Shown here in pieces: positions 1-5,541 of a stretch of 7,363 nucleotides of DNA. Under the pieces are notes generated by a model. It was not told where the DNA came from, ran no database searches, and was given only the letters and a program-made list of their open reading frames with translations. The first letter of the stretch is position 1. Each line of letters begins with the position of its first letter. This stretch comes from Candidatus Bathyarchaeota archaeon. GTDB taxonomy: Archaea; Thermoproteota; Bathyarchaeia; Bathyarchaeales; Bathycorpusculaceae. Location: the NCBI GenBank assembly GCA_018396935.1, contig JAGTRA010000049.1, positions 1 through 7,363 on the forward strand, read 5' to 3'. A program made the translations under genes and the position numbers.

Positions 1-104
1 GCCCTATTTATCGTCGCTATGCGTTTAGCAATTGACTGCTTCAATCCATCACATATCTCCAACCATCCATGCTGGACGTCAATAATTACTAATGCAGGTT
101 TCAT
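1..104 (-). CDS. Isochorismatase-family cysteine hydrolase, N-terminal fragment cut by the window edge
   Basis: This is the first 35 codons of a minus-strand gene that runs off the left edge. The translation begins MKPALVIIDVQHGWLE and continues to an AKRIATINRA segment. That is the classic opening of the isochorismatase/nicotinamidase superfamily: a hydrophobic first beta strand ending in the catalytic Asp (here D9 in VIIDVQ), then the first helix. Family members use an Asp-Lys-Cys triad to hydrolyse amides or vinyl ethers such as nicotinamide, N-carbamoylsarcosine or isochorismate. The Lys and Cys lie outside the window, so the substrate cannot be named. The ATG at 104 is preceded by GGTGATC (115-109) at a 4-base spacing and by a TATA-like A/T block about 40 bases upstream. 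It has its own promoter and follows the binding-protein gene on the same strand after 65 bases. The family call is fairly sure; the exact enzyme is unknown. Confidence 0.8.
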   Translation of the reverse strand, partial: MKPALVIIDVQHGWLEICDGLKQSIAKRIATINR

Positions 105-108
105 AACA

Positions 109-115
109 GATCACC
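109..115 (-). promoter_or_regulatory. Ribosome-binding site for the isochorismatase-family gene
   Basis: On the minus strand this reads GGTGATC and ends 4 bases before the ATG at 104. It matches the archaeal Shine-Dalgarno core GGTGA. The same GGTGATC string stands before the Nudix gene in this window (5531-5537), which supports both starts. Confidence 0.6.
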
Positions 116-137
116 ATCATTATATTCGTAAACTTCC

Positions 138-152
138 TTTTTTTTTAAAAAA
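138..152 (-). promoter_or_regulatory. A/T block: probable TATA box of the isochorismatase-family gene and T6 stop signal for the binding-protein gene
   Basis: On the minus strand six T (152-147) are followed by nine A (146-138). The block lies 34-48 bases upstream of the ATG at 104, where a TATA box with a short leader would be. The T6 run also lies about 20 bases past the stop codon of the binding-protein gene, so it could serve as an archaeal poly-T terminator for it. Both roles are inferred from position and composition. Confidence 0.4.
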
Positions 153-169
153 GATGTATTTATTGACAT

Positions 170-1399
170 TTATGGAGGATATACAAATGTCCCCTCAACA
201 GTTATTCCAAAAAATCTTTGATATATCTCAGCCATTACTTTAGCGGGATCCACGTCCTCAAATAGTGTAGGCTGAATCCATTTTGCAAAATAGAGGTAAC
301 CTACAACTGCCAGGATGCCGTCTCTCAGTTTCCAGTCACAGATGTACACCCTCCCATTTTTGATTGCATCAACATTTTGAAGCTCGGGGCGACTCATTAT
401 CTCTTGCCATATCTTTACAAAATCGTTTAAGTCATGTGTTGGACTGCTAATCATGCGAATAATCACTTGGGGATTTTGTTCAACAACGAACTCAGGACTC
501 ATAACGGGAGCGTAGACTGTCATGTTTTCAGCAATGTTTATTCCACCAGCGTGATATATAGCTGGTGAAATAAACGTCCAATATGGCGCGTACCATTCCC
601 ACATAACTTTTGGCCTTTTCTCGTTAGGTAAGCTGGCTATACGTTGCTTAACTAAATTGTTGTAATACTGGGCGAGTTGGATGTATTCCGACGCTCTCAT
701 TTCACCGCCCACAATCATGGCCATTTTCATCAATAAGTTACAAGTGAAGTCTACAACTGTGGTGTTGGATCTTGGAGTAGGCTTTGGATCCGTCGGGTCT
801 GATATGAATATGGGTATTCCTGCTCCTTCAAGTTGCTGCATGGCTACGGTATTGTATGCGAGCATGGAATCAGCAAATATTATATCAGGCTTTAACTCTA
901 GGATTGCTTCAACGTTTGGCTGGTAGGAATTTTCGCCTACAACTGGCACACTTAGTATGGACGGTGGCATAGTTGACGTTGCATCTCTGCCTATAATTTT
1001 GCCCTGAGCTCCAAGGACGCATAGCATCTCAGTTAAACCACTATTTAGGCTGACAATACGTTGAACAGGAACGGTTACCGTTACGTTTCTGCCAGCATTA
1101 TCCGTAATTGTTATTACCCTATATTCCTCTGGTGGATTAGGCGGGGTAAAGCTGGGCACATGTAGATGTGGAACATGATCGATTCTGCTGGATACTTCAA
1201 GCGAGCCGGGCGTACTGATTTCGCTTGATTCACTGAGCAGGGGCGAACCTTGCGGGTTTTCTCCTTCTCCCTGGTTGCTGGGATGCGTCATGGATTCTGA
1301 TTCTCTAGATTCCGTATATTGTAGGTAGAAATGATAGATGATTGGAGCGGCAACTACTGCAAAAACCAGCAATAGTATGATAACTGATGTTTTACCCAT
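170..1399 (-). CDS. Membrane-anchored ABC-type substrate-binding protein of the cobalamin/iron-siderophore class (BtuF/FepB-like, COG0614 type)
   Basis: This 409-residue protein sits outside the membrane and would capture a metal chelate or corrinoid for an ABC importer. Residues 4-26 form one hydrophobic segment after a short basic start. There is no lipobox Cys, so this is an anchor or an uncleaved signal. Residues 30-92 are a Ser/Pro/Glu-rich linker with a His cluster (HVPHLH, 75-80). From about 93 the PBP fold begins: VITITDNAGRNVTV, then RIVSLNSGLTEMLCVLGA (114-131), ILELKPDIIFA (166-176), a GGINIAEN segment (about 285-292), and a C-terminal YFAKWIQPTLFEDVDP-type helix typical of this family. 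The ATG at 1399 is preferred because AGGGG lies 7 bases upstream (1411-1407) and a TATA-like box sits at 1434-1441; an in-frame ATG at 1489 lies upstream of that box. No BtuC or BtuD homologue is visible beside it, so it is an orphan within this window. The family is secure; the ligand (B12, haem or siderophore) is not determinable. Confidence 0.88.
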   Translation of the reverse strand: MGKTSVIILLLVFAVVAAPIIYHFYLQYTESRESESMTHPSNQGEGENPQGSPLLSESSEISTPGSLEVSSRIDHVPHLHVPSFTPPNPPEEYRVITITDNAGRNVTVTVPVQRIVSLNSGLTEMLCVLGAQGKIIGRDATSTMPPSILSVPVVGENSYQPNVEAILELKPDIIFADSMLAYNTVAMQQLEGAGIPIFISDPTDPKPTPRSNTTVVDFTCNLLMKMAMIVGGEMRASEYIQLAQYYNNLVKQRIASLPNEKRPKVMWEWYAPYWTFISPAIYHAGGINIAENMTVYAPVMSPEFVVEQNPQVIIRMISSPTHDLNDFVKIWQEIMSRPELQNVDAIKNGRVYICDWKLRDGILAVVGYLYFAKWIQPTLFEDVDPAKVMAEIYQRFFGITVEGTFVYPP

Positions 1400-1433
1400 A
1401 ACAATTCCCCTGCTAGTTAACCTACCAATTACG

Positions 1434-1441
1434 TTAATAAA
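1434..1441 (-). promoter_or_regulatory. TATA-like promoter of the binding-protein gene
   Basis: The minus strand reads TTTATTAA preceded by a run of A. It is centred about 38 bases upstream of the ATG at 1399. Transcription would begin near 1411, giving a leader of roughly 12 bases that just includes the AGGGG ribosome-binding site (1411-1407). The spacing fits archaeal TBP/TFB promoters. Confidence 0.45.
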
Positions 1442-1501
1442 TTTTTTGCAACTTAAGTTTAATTTAGGTTTAATAACCATGTTGTTCATTAATGCGTTGT
1501 T

Positions 1502-1583
1502 TGTAGGAGAAAATAGGTTTCGAGCGGGAGCTTCTGTTTATGGTGCGTCCTCGTCCATCGCGAGGGCGGTGGTTATTCCTACG
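1502..1583 (+). ncRNA. Candidate structured RNA: 82-base closed multi-stem element in a 450-base gap without an intact gene
   Basis: An outer stem pairs 1502-1509 with 1576-1583 (8 pairs, two of them G-U). Inside it are a small hairpin, GAGC/GCTT with a GGGA tetraloop (1522-1533), and an 8-pair hairpin, 1546-1553 with 1561-1568, around a 7-base loop. The four G-U pairs (1502-1583, 1509-1576, 1522-1533, 1548-1566) exist only in plus-strand RNA; on the minus strand they become A-C mismatches. This favours plus-strand transcription. A TATA-like TTTAATAA lies at 1469-1476, about 25 bases before the element, and a T6 run follows at 1625-1630. The core is also richer in G+C than its surroundings, as structured RNAs of AT-rich thermophiles often are. 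It does not match any RNA family I recognise. The same bases also encode a 35-codon open frame (1480-1586), so a small peptide gene is the main alternative. Confidence 0.28.
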
Positions 1584-1594
1584 TAATTGGCATC

Positions 1595-1606
1595 TGACCT
1601 TGGTCA
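1595..1606. repeat. 12-base inverted repeat TGACC-TT-GGTCA
   Basis: These are perfect 5-base arms around TT, in non-coding DNA between the candidate RNA and the gene fragment. A symmetric site of this size could be an operator for a dimeric regulator. No second copy was seen in the window, so a role is speculative. Confidence 0.3.
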
Positions 1607-1618
1607 TAATTACTGCTA

Positions 1619-1634
1619 GCATAATTTTTTATGC
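1619..1634 (+). terminator. Small hairpin with T-run, possible plus-strand terminator
   Basis: GCATAA and TTATGC pair perfectly around TTTT, and the plus strand carries six consecutive T (1625-1630). Archaeal RNA polymerase stops at T-runs, so this could end a plus-strand transcript starting near 1498. The weak A/T stem makes any hairpin contribution doubtful. Confidence 0.3.
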
Positions 1635-1679
1635 CGGCAGCGGATTTAACCAGAAATTCTTTTTCAACCGCTCAACACG

Positions 1680-1826
1680 TTAAATTCTCCACGGTGGCGC
1701 CTCCGCTAAAGAGACCGCGTCTAAGTCTACTCCTTCGTCTTTAATAGTTTTGCAAGCAGTTATTTCTTCACCTTTAGCAATATGCAGATAAATCGAGTTT
1801 TTGATGAATATTGGTGTGGTTATGTT
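1680..1826 (-). pseudogene. Gene remnant: 48-codon open stretch without a start codon
   Basis: The minus strand is open from a TGA at 1829-1827 to a TAA at 1682-1680. It reads like real protein: HIAKGEEITACKTIKDEG near the middle, then a VDLDAVSLAEAPPWRI tail. Charged and hydrophobic residues alternate as in a folded domain. There is no in-frame ATG, GTG or TTG, although an ATG at 1831 sits one frame away. That suggests either a truncated, frameshifted remnant or the C-terminal end of a lost gene. I do not recognise the family. It lies between two intact genes and does not continue into either. An authentic small protein with a non-standard start (ATA, ATT or CTG) cannot be excluded. Confidence 0.35.
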
Positions 1827-1852
1827 TCATGAGTGGGGATTATGGATTTATT

Positions 1853-2278
1853 ATGATGATTAGGGATAAGTGGTGGATTCGCTTTTGTTATTTCGCTCAT
1901 GAAGGGAGAAGGATACATTCCTACGTTAGTGGGCCAAGGGCTGCACCCAAGTGGGCTTTTATGCTTCTGTTTTATGTTCCAAAACCCGTTAGGGAGTTAA
2001 GGGGTTATGCGGAATTTATTGAGCGAAAGGTTGGGGATCCTGAGGAATTGTGGATAAAGCATGGTTGTGAGACTGTTTTTAGCTCTAAGGAGGATTACTT
2101 TCGATTTATTAGGGGATGGCGTAAGGTTTCTTTTATAAGGTTTAAGAACTTTAGGGAGGCCGTTAACCCCATGCCCTTCACTAATTTATGTCTCCTTTTG
2201 GGAGTTAAAAGATTAGCTAGGAGGGGCTTTTATATAGACAGGGAGATGGTGGATAAAATTGTGGCGATGTTAGAGTGA
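1853..2278 (+). CDS. PUA-like (ASCH/EVE/DUF365-type) small protein, probable nucleic-acid binder
   Basis: This 141-residue soluble protein has no signal peptide and no membrane segment. It is strongly basic and aromatic at its start (MMIRDKWWIRFCYF). A hydrophobic strand (AFMLLFYVPKP, 35-45) is followed by RELRGYAEFIERKVGDPEELW (48-67), and then a charged segment GCETVFSSKEDYFRF (71-85). The order 'strand, G-x-A-x-(F/V), D-(x)-ELW, KE-x-(Y/L)' is what PUA-like ASCH, EVE and DUF365 proteins show. Those bind RNA or modified bases, but no catalytic residues can be assigned. The C-terminus (RRGFYIDREMVDKIVAML) is helical. In-frame starts also exist at 1811 (TTG) and 1829 (ATG). I chose 1853 because GTGGGGA (1832-1838) precedes it and because 1811 would overlap the minus-strand open stretch; 1829 is nearly as good. 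The gene stands alone, with no operon partner. The fold assignment is moderate; that it is a real gene is likely. Confidence 0.75.
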   Translation: MMIRDKWWIRFCYFAHEGRRIHSYVSGPRAAPKWAFMLLFYVPKPVRELRGYAEFIERKVGDPEELWIKHGCETVFSSKEDYFRFIRGWRKVSFIRFKNFREAVNPMPFTNLCLLLGVKRLARRGFYIDREMVDKIVAMLE

Positions 2279-2388
2279 TTATGATTTTAGTGGTCATGTG
2301 GCTGTTGAGCATCCCATAATTAGATTGATGGTGCATTGAGTATCATGTATCGCCTAATGATCGGGTATTGCTTCTCCAAAATTATCAG

Positions 2389-2394
2389 TTTTTT
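2389..2394 (+). terminator. T6 run downstream of the PUA-like gene
   Basis: Six T follow the PUA-like gene by about 110 bases and precede the TATA box of the next operon by about 20 bases. An intrinsic archaeal terminator between the two plus-strand units is expected here. The rest of 2279-2388 shows no open frame, repeat or RNA that I can support. Confidence 0.35.
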
Positions 2395-2414
2395 ATGTTC
2401 CTGTTGGGTAACGC

Positions 2415-2424
2415 TTTTATAAAA
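2415..2424 (+). promoter_or_regulatory. TATA box of the ABC transporter operon
   Basis: The site reads TTTTATAAAA, one of the best archaeal TATA matches in the window. Its centre is about 34 bases before the GTG at 2454, so transcription should begin near 2445. The message would be essentially leaderless, which agrees with the absence of a Shine-Dalgarno sequence before the start. Confidence 0.65.
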
Positions 2425-2453
2425 CTGCTTTTCTCTTACTGAAACATTAGCAT

Positions 2454-3170
2454 GTGGCGAATTTGGCAGGGTTTAGCTTGCCTGTGCTTCTTGACGTACG
2501 AAATATTAAAAAGAGTTACCGCATGGGTAAGGTTATTGTTCAAGCCTTGCGTGGAGTTAGTTTTAGCGTTATGGAGGGTGAATTCCTCGCTGTTTTAGGT
2601 CCTTCTGGCAGTGGGAAATCCACCCTTTTACACCTTATAGGATGTTTGGATCGGCCTGATGAGGGAGAAATCATACTTGATGGTAAGAATGTTCTAAGGT
2701 TGAGTGATGATGAGTTGGCTGAGCTTCGCCTCAAAAGGATAGGCTTCATCTTTCAATTCTTTAACCTGCTTCCTAGGTTAACTGCTTTGGAGAATGTTGA
2801 GTTGCCCCTTATGTTAGCAAGAGTTCCTGAAAGGGAGGCCCGTGAAAAGGCTAAAAAGCTTCTTGAGCTCGTTGGGCTTGGGGGTCGCTTAAATCATAGG
2901 CCCTCAGAATTAAGTGGAGGCGAGCAGCAGCGTGTAGCTATTGCTAGAGCCTTGGTTAATGACCCTAAGCTGGTTTTAGCTGATGAGCCCACAGGAAACT
3001 TAGACACTAAATCAGGCTGGGATATCGTTAACCTAATGAGGAAGTTGAATGAGGAAATGAATCAAACGTTTATTGTGGTGACTCATGATCAAAAAGTGGC
3101 GGAGGTTGCTGATAGAATAATTTATCTTAGAGATGGTCTCGTTGAGGGAATCAAAAGCGTTCCGAGGTGA
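2454..3170 (+). CDS. ABC transporter ATP-binding protein, MacB/LolD type
   Basis: This 238-residue cytoplasmic ATPase powers the membrane protein encoded next to it. All nucleotide-binding motifs are intact: Walker [10 protein letters not shown] (49-57), the Q-loop Gln in [20 protein letters not shown] (Q101), signature LSGGEQQR (153-160), Walker B LVLADEP (173-179) followed by TGNLD, and the H-loop His in VVTHD (H211). The FNLLP...ENVELPL and [12 protein letters not shown] segments are typical of the MacB/LolD/FtsE subgroup rather than of importers. The length is normal for the subgroup. The start is GTG at 2454, just downstream of a strong TATA box and without a Shine-Dalgarno sequence, as for a leaderless message. 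The stop codon overlaps the start of the permease gene (GTGA), so the two are translationally coupled. This class moves peptides, lipids or antibiotics out of the membrane, or transmits force; the substrate here is unknown. Confidence 0.96.
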   Translation: MANLAGFSLPVLLDVRNIKKSYRMGKVIVQALRGVSFSVMEGEFLAVLGPSGSGKSTLLHLIGCLDRPDEGEIILDGKNVLRLSDDELAELRLKRIGFIFQFFNLLPRLTALENVELPLMLARVPEREAREKAKKLLELVGLGGRLNHRPSELSGGEQQRVAIARALVNDPKLVLADEPTGNLDTKSGWDIVNLMRKLNEEMNQTFIVVTHDQKVAEVADRIIYLRDGLVEGIKSVPR

Positions 3171-4441
3171 GCGGAGCATTGAAACCTAGCAAGTTGCTTG
3201 GTATGGCTTGGTTGAATTTAAAGCATAGAAAGCTGAGGACGGTCCTTACAACGTTAAGCGTTGTGATAGGGATTACAACAATAATAGCTGTGGCATCGCT
3301 GGGTGAAGGCTTTAGAGGCGAAATTAAGCAAAGATTAGAGCATGGCTTTGAGCTAGACGTCTTAATCGTCTTTCCTGGGAGTTTTGTCGCTGGATTAAGG
3401 GAAGGTTTCAGCCAATCTGACGTCGATTATATTAAGGGGATAGAGAACGTAACCCTAGTAACGCCCTTGATAACGGTGCCCTTAACAGAGGATTTAGAAT
3501 TATGTAATGAAACTGGGGCGAAGCTTGGCGCCTTCACGATAGGCGGTGTAAACTTTAATGAGATGAGGGAGTTGCTTCCTCAAAGGTTCACCCTATGGAA
3601 GGGTGAGTTTCCAGTGGAGAATGAAACTGGAAAAATGATTCTTGGATACAAGGCCAGCATCGTTAATGAAACAATGGTTGCAGATGTTGGCGGTAATGTT
3701 TCGCTCATACTATCGCATGGATTTATGCGGTGGAACTTTACAGTTTCAGGTGTTCTTGCAAAGGGGGGCACCTCGGGAATAACAAACTTTGACTATTGGG
3801 CCTTTATACCCATTGAAGATGCTATTAAACTGGCTCGCAATAAGGAAAAGCCCTATCAAATAATTCTTGTAAAAGTTTCTAATCCTCAGAAAGCGGAAAG
3901 TGTTGCTATGGAAATTGAAAAACATTTTTCACCCTACTCCGTTACCGTTTTCGTTCCGACAGCTTTAATCAGGCAGGTTGATGGTATACTAAATTTGGTT
4001 CAAATGTTCCTCGTCGCAATAGGATCTATTTCACTTCTTGTAGCCGGTGTTGGTATAATGAATATTATGACGGTTGCCGTCATGGAGAGAACTCGCGAGA
4101 TAGGGATATTAAAGGCTATAGGCGCTAAAAACCGTACAGTTTTAAGCATGTTCCTAGCGGAGGCATTGTTAATAGGCGTTATCGGCGGCTTAATTGGAGA
4201 ATTCACTGGGTACTTGCTATCCTACGGTTTAGCTACAGTCCTAGCTAACTTCATACAGCCTAGCGGTGTGAGCATTGCAGAGCGGCCAGAGGTTCATCGA
4301 ATAGAGATGGCTCCATCATTCTCCTCACTATGGATGCTAATAGCCTTCATATTCGCTATAGCCATATGTATAATCTTCGGATTGTACCCTGCTAGAAAAG
4401 CTGCAAAATTAAACCCTGTAGAAGCTTTACGTTATGAATGA
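3167..4441 (+). CDS. MacB/FtsX-type ABC transporter permease
   Basis: This 424-residue membrane partner of the preceding ATPase has the MacB layout. A basic N-terminal helix (about 5-23) and TM1 (24-45) lead into an extracytoplasmic MacB_PCD domain (about 46-270). The FtsX domain follows, with TM2 (about 276-305), TM3 (324-360 region) and TM4 (384-407). Diagnostic motifs are GIMNIMTVAVMERTREIGIL with KAIGAK behind it (296-321) and the terminal GLYPARKAAKLNPVEALRYE (405-424). The external domain holds six N-x-S/T sequons (N94, N114, N152, N167, N177, N190), which fits an outward-facing archaeal glycoprotein. Translation starts at GTG 3167, overlapping the ATPase stop. No MacA-like fusion protein is present, as expected for a cell without an outer membrane. 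Ten bases separate its stop from that of the converging channel gene. The function class is secure and the cargo unknown. Confidence 0.94.
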   Translation: MSGALKPSKLLGMAWLNLKHRKLRTVLTTLSVVIGITTIIAVASLGEGFRGEIKQRLEHGFELDVLIVFPGSFVAGLREGFSQSDVDYIKGIENVTLVTPLITVPLTEDLELCNETGAKLGAFTIGGVNFNEMRELLPQRFTLWKGEFPVENETGKMILGYKASIVNETMVADVGGNVSLILSHGFMRWNFTVSGVLAKGGTSGITNFDYWAFIPIEDAIKLARNKEKPYQIILVKVSNPQKAESVAMEIEKHFSPYSVTVFVPTALIRQVDGILNLVQMFLVAIGSISLLVAGVGIMNIMTVAVMERTREIGILKAIGAKNRTVLSMFLAEALLIGVIGGLIGEFTGYLLSYGLATVLANFIQPSGVSIAERPEVHRIEMAPSFSSLWMLIAFIFAIAICIIFGLYPARKAAKLNPVEALRYE

Positions 4442-4451
4442 AGTTTCCGCC

Positions 4452-5390
4452 TTAGAAGAGCAATAGCTGGATCATCACTAGAGCTGCTATGAGGGCTGGT
4501 AGGAACTTTGCAGCTTTTCCGTTAAACTTCTGCGCTTCATCTATCTTCTTCATGTCCACAAGCTTCATTATATAAACTGATACTGAAAGATTGTAAAGGA
4601 AAATCACATATATTGAAATCATCATTTTATCGGCTAATGTTAAATATCCTACTGGTGGTATGCCGCTAAGTAGTGCTAAGTGGAATGTGGTGGCGGACAT
4701 TAAGGTTGTCACACCAAGCCCTATTCTTTGACCGAAGTTTTGAGGCGAAATTAAAAACGTTAGAAGCGAAATTGTTGTTATGACGGTGACCGGAAGCACG
4801 CTCTTTACGAAGGAAGATAGTGTTGGCCTTTTAATCTGAATGCTGAAAATAAACCTAGAGTAAACGTTATCGCCATAGGAGTGTTCAACTACATATGTCT
4901 TAAATTCGCCTATCTCCCAACCTGCAATATTAACTCCTTCATCAACACTTGATGTTGGATCAGCTTTAAGGATAAGCTTAGAAGCATTTAGGCTTTTATG
5001 CTCTAACTCCATGGTTAACGTGTGCGTTTCATAGGGGTATTTTGAGAAATCAAAAGTCTTTATAAAGTCCCCTTTAACTCGATATTCTAAATATCCATTT
5101 TCTTCGTCAACTCTTACCTCATATTTAGTCGGCAAGCCGTTAACAAACTCAAACTCTCTAACTTCGGATAAGCTTACCTCTTGAGGGTTGAACTTAAACC
5201 ATAAGTAGAAATCTAAACGGTAGCTACTTGCAGATAAGTCCACCTTCTCCACGTTTACAAGCCAAACTCCAACCTCTAACGTTACTGGTTTCAGGTTTTC
5301 TTCTGCCTTTACATTCGGGGTTGCCATCAGCAAGAATACTAAAGTTAAAGTGATTACGGAGGTAATAGCTATAATGTTTAGCTTCTTCAT
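4452..5390 (-). CDS. Pentameric ligand-gated ion channel (prokaryotic Cys-loop receptor homologue, GLIC/ELIC-like)
   Basis: This complete 312-residue channel subunit would form a five-fold membrane pore. Residues 1-29 are a signal peptide (basic MKK start, hydrophobic core, likely cleavage after VKA). Residues 30-188 are the beta-sandwich ligand domain: GVWLVNVEKVDL, then RLDFYLWFKF (W64), the Cys-loop equivalent FDFSKYPYETHTL (113-125) with its conserved F-Y-P core, and W158 in GWEI. IKRP (186-189) is the pre-M1 junction with its usual Arg. M1 (about 191-213) has the family Pro (P200, VLPV). M2 (about 220-244) lines the pore. M3 (250-277) starts YLTLADKM, and M4 (294-312) ends the protein with no tail. 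The protein has no Cys at all, as in bacterial members, and lacks the long M3-M4 loop of animal receptors. The ATG at 5390 gives the signal peptide and lies about 39 bases from a TATA-like box. The gene is monocistronic and converges on the ABC operon. Ligand and selectivity are unknown. Confidence 0.95.
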   Translation of the reverse strand: MKKLNIIAITSVITLTLVFLLMATPNVKAEENLKPVTLEVGVWLVNVEKVDLSASSYRLDFYLWFKFNPQEVSLSEVREFEFVNGLPTKYEVRVDEENGYLEYRVKGDFIKTFDFSKYPYETHTLTMELEHKSLNASKLILKADPTSSVDEGVNIAGWEIGEFKTYVVEHSYGDNVYSRFIFSIQIKRPTLSSFVKSVLPVTVITTISLLTFLISPQNFGQRIGLGVTTLMSATTFHLALLSGIPPVGYLTLADKMMISIYVIFLYNLSVSVYIMKLVDMKKIDEAQKFNGKAAKFLPALIAALVMIQLLLF

Positions 5391-5419
5391 TTTTCGTTCG
5401 CCTGTTTATCATCCTGGAT

Positions 5420-5438
5420 GAAATTATTTAAAAATTTC
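5420..5438 (-). promoter_or_regulatory. Promoter of the ion-channel gene, with a 6-base inverted repeat framing the TATA box
   Basis: The minus strand carries a TATA-like TTTTTAAATA centred about 39 bases upstream of the ATG at 5390, which predicts a start near 5403 and a leader of about 13 bases. The same segment is a symmetric repeat: GAAATT (5420-5425) and AATTTC (5433-5438) around seven A/T bases. A dimeric repressor could bind here and block TBP, but A/T-rich palindromes also arise by chance. Confidence 0.4.
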
Positions 5439-5491
5439 GTGAATTTTTTGTAAATTGGAAGTATGTTGCCCGTTTATTCGCTACGTTATCA

Positions 5492-5500
5492 TGTATAAGG
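5492..5500 (+). promoter_or_regulatory. TATA-like promoter of the Nudix gene
   Basis: The site reads TGTATAAGG, about 46 bases before the ATG at 5542. Initiation near 5520 would leave a leader of about 20 bases that includes the GGTGATC ribosome-binding site (5531-5537, 4-base spacing). The promoter points away from that of the ion channel, so 5391-5541 is a divergent control region. Confidence 0.5.
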
Positions 5501-5541
5501 TTTAATCCTCTCCATTAACATCTTCTAATTGGTGATCAAAT

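Noticed and set aside
19..243. 74-codon plus-strand frame at the left edge
   Set aside because: It is antisense to the isochorismatase start and the end of the binding-protein gene, both of which have family signatures.
1400..1489. Longer binding-protein start at ATG 1489 or 1480
   Set aside because: It would put a basic 30-residue stretch before the hydrophobic anchor and place the TATA-like box inside the gene. The ATG at 1399 has AGGGG at good spacing.
1502..1583. tRNA of about 80 bases
   Set aside because: The outer stem has a plausible length, but there is no GGTTCGAATCC-type T arm, no D arm and no anticodon stem in the right place on either strand.
1490..1680. Cobalamin riboswitch ahead of the BtuF-like gene
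   Set aside because: No B12-box consensus (AGCCAGGAGACC-like) is present on the minus strand, and the fold there is better supported on the opposite strand.
5224..5412. Second minus-strand frame over the 5' end of the channel gene
   Set aside because: It is an out-of-frame shadow of the signal peptide and first beta strands and has no recognisable content.
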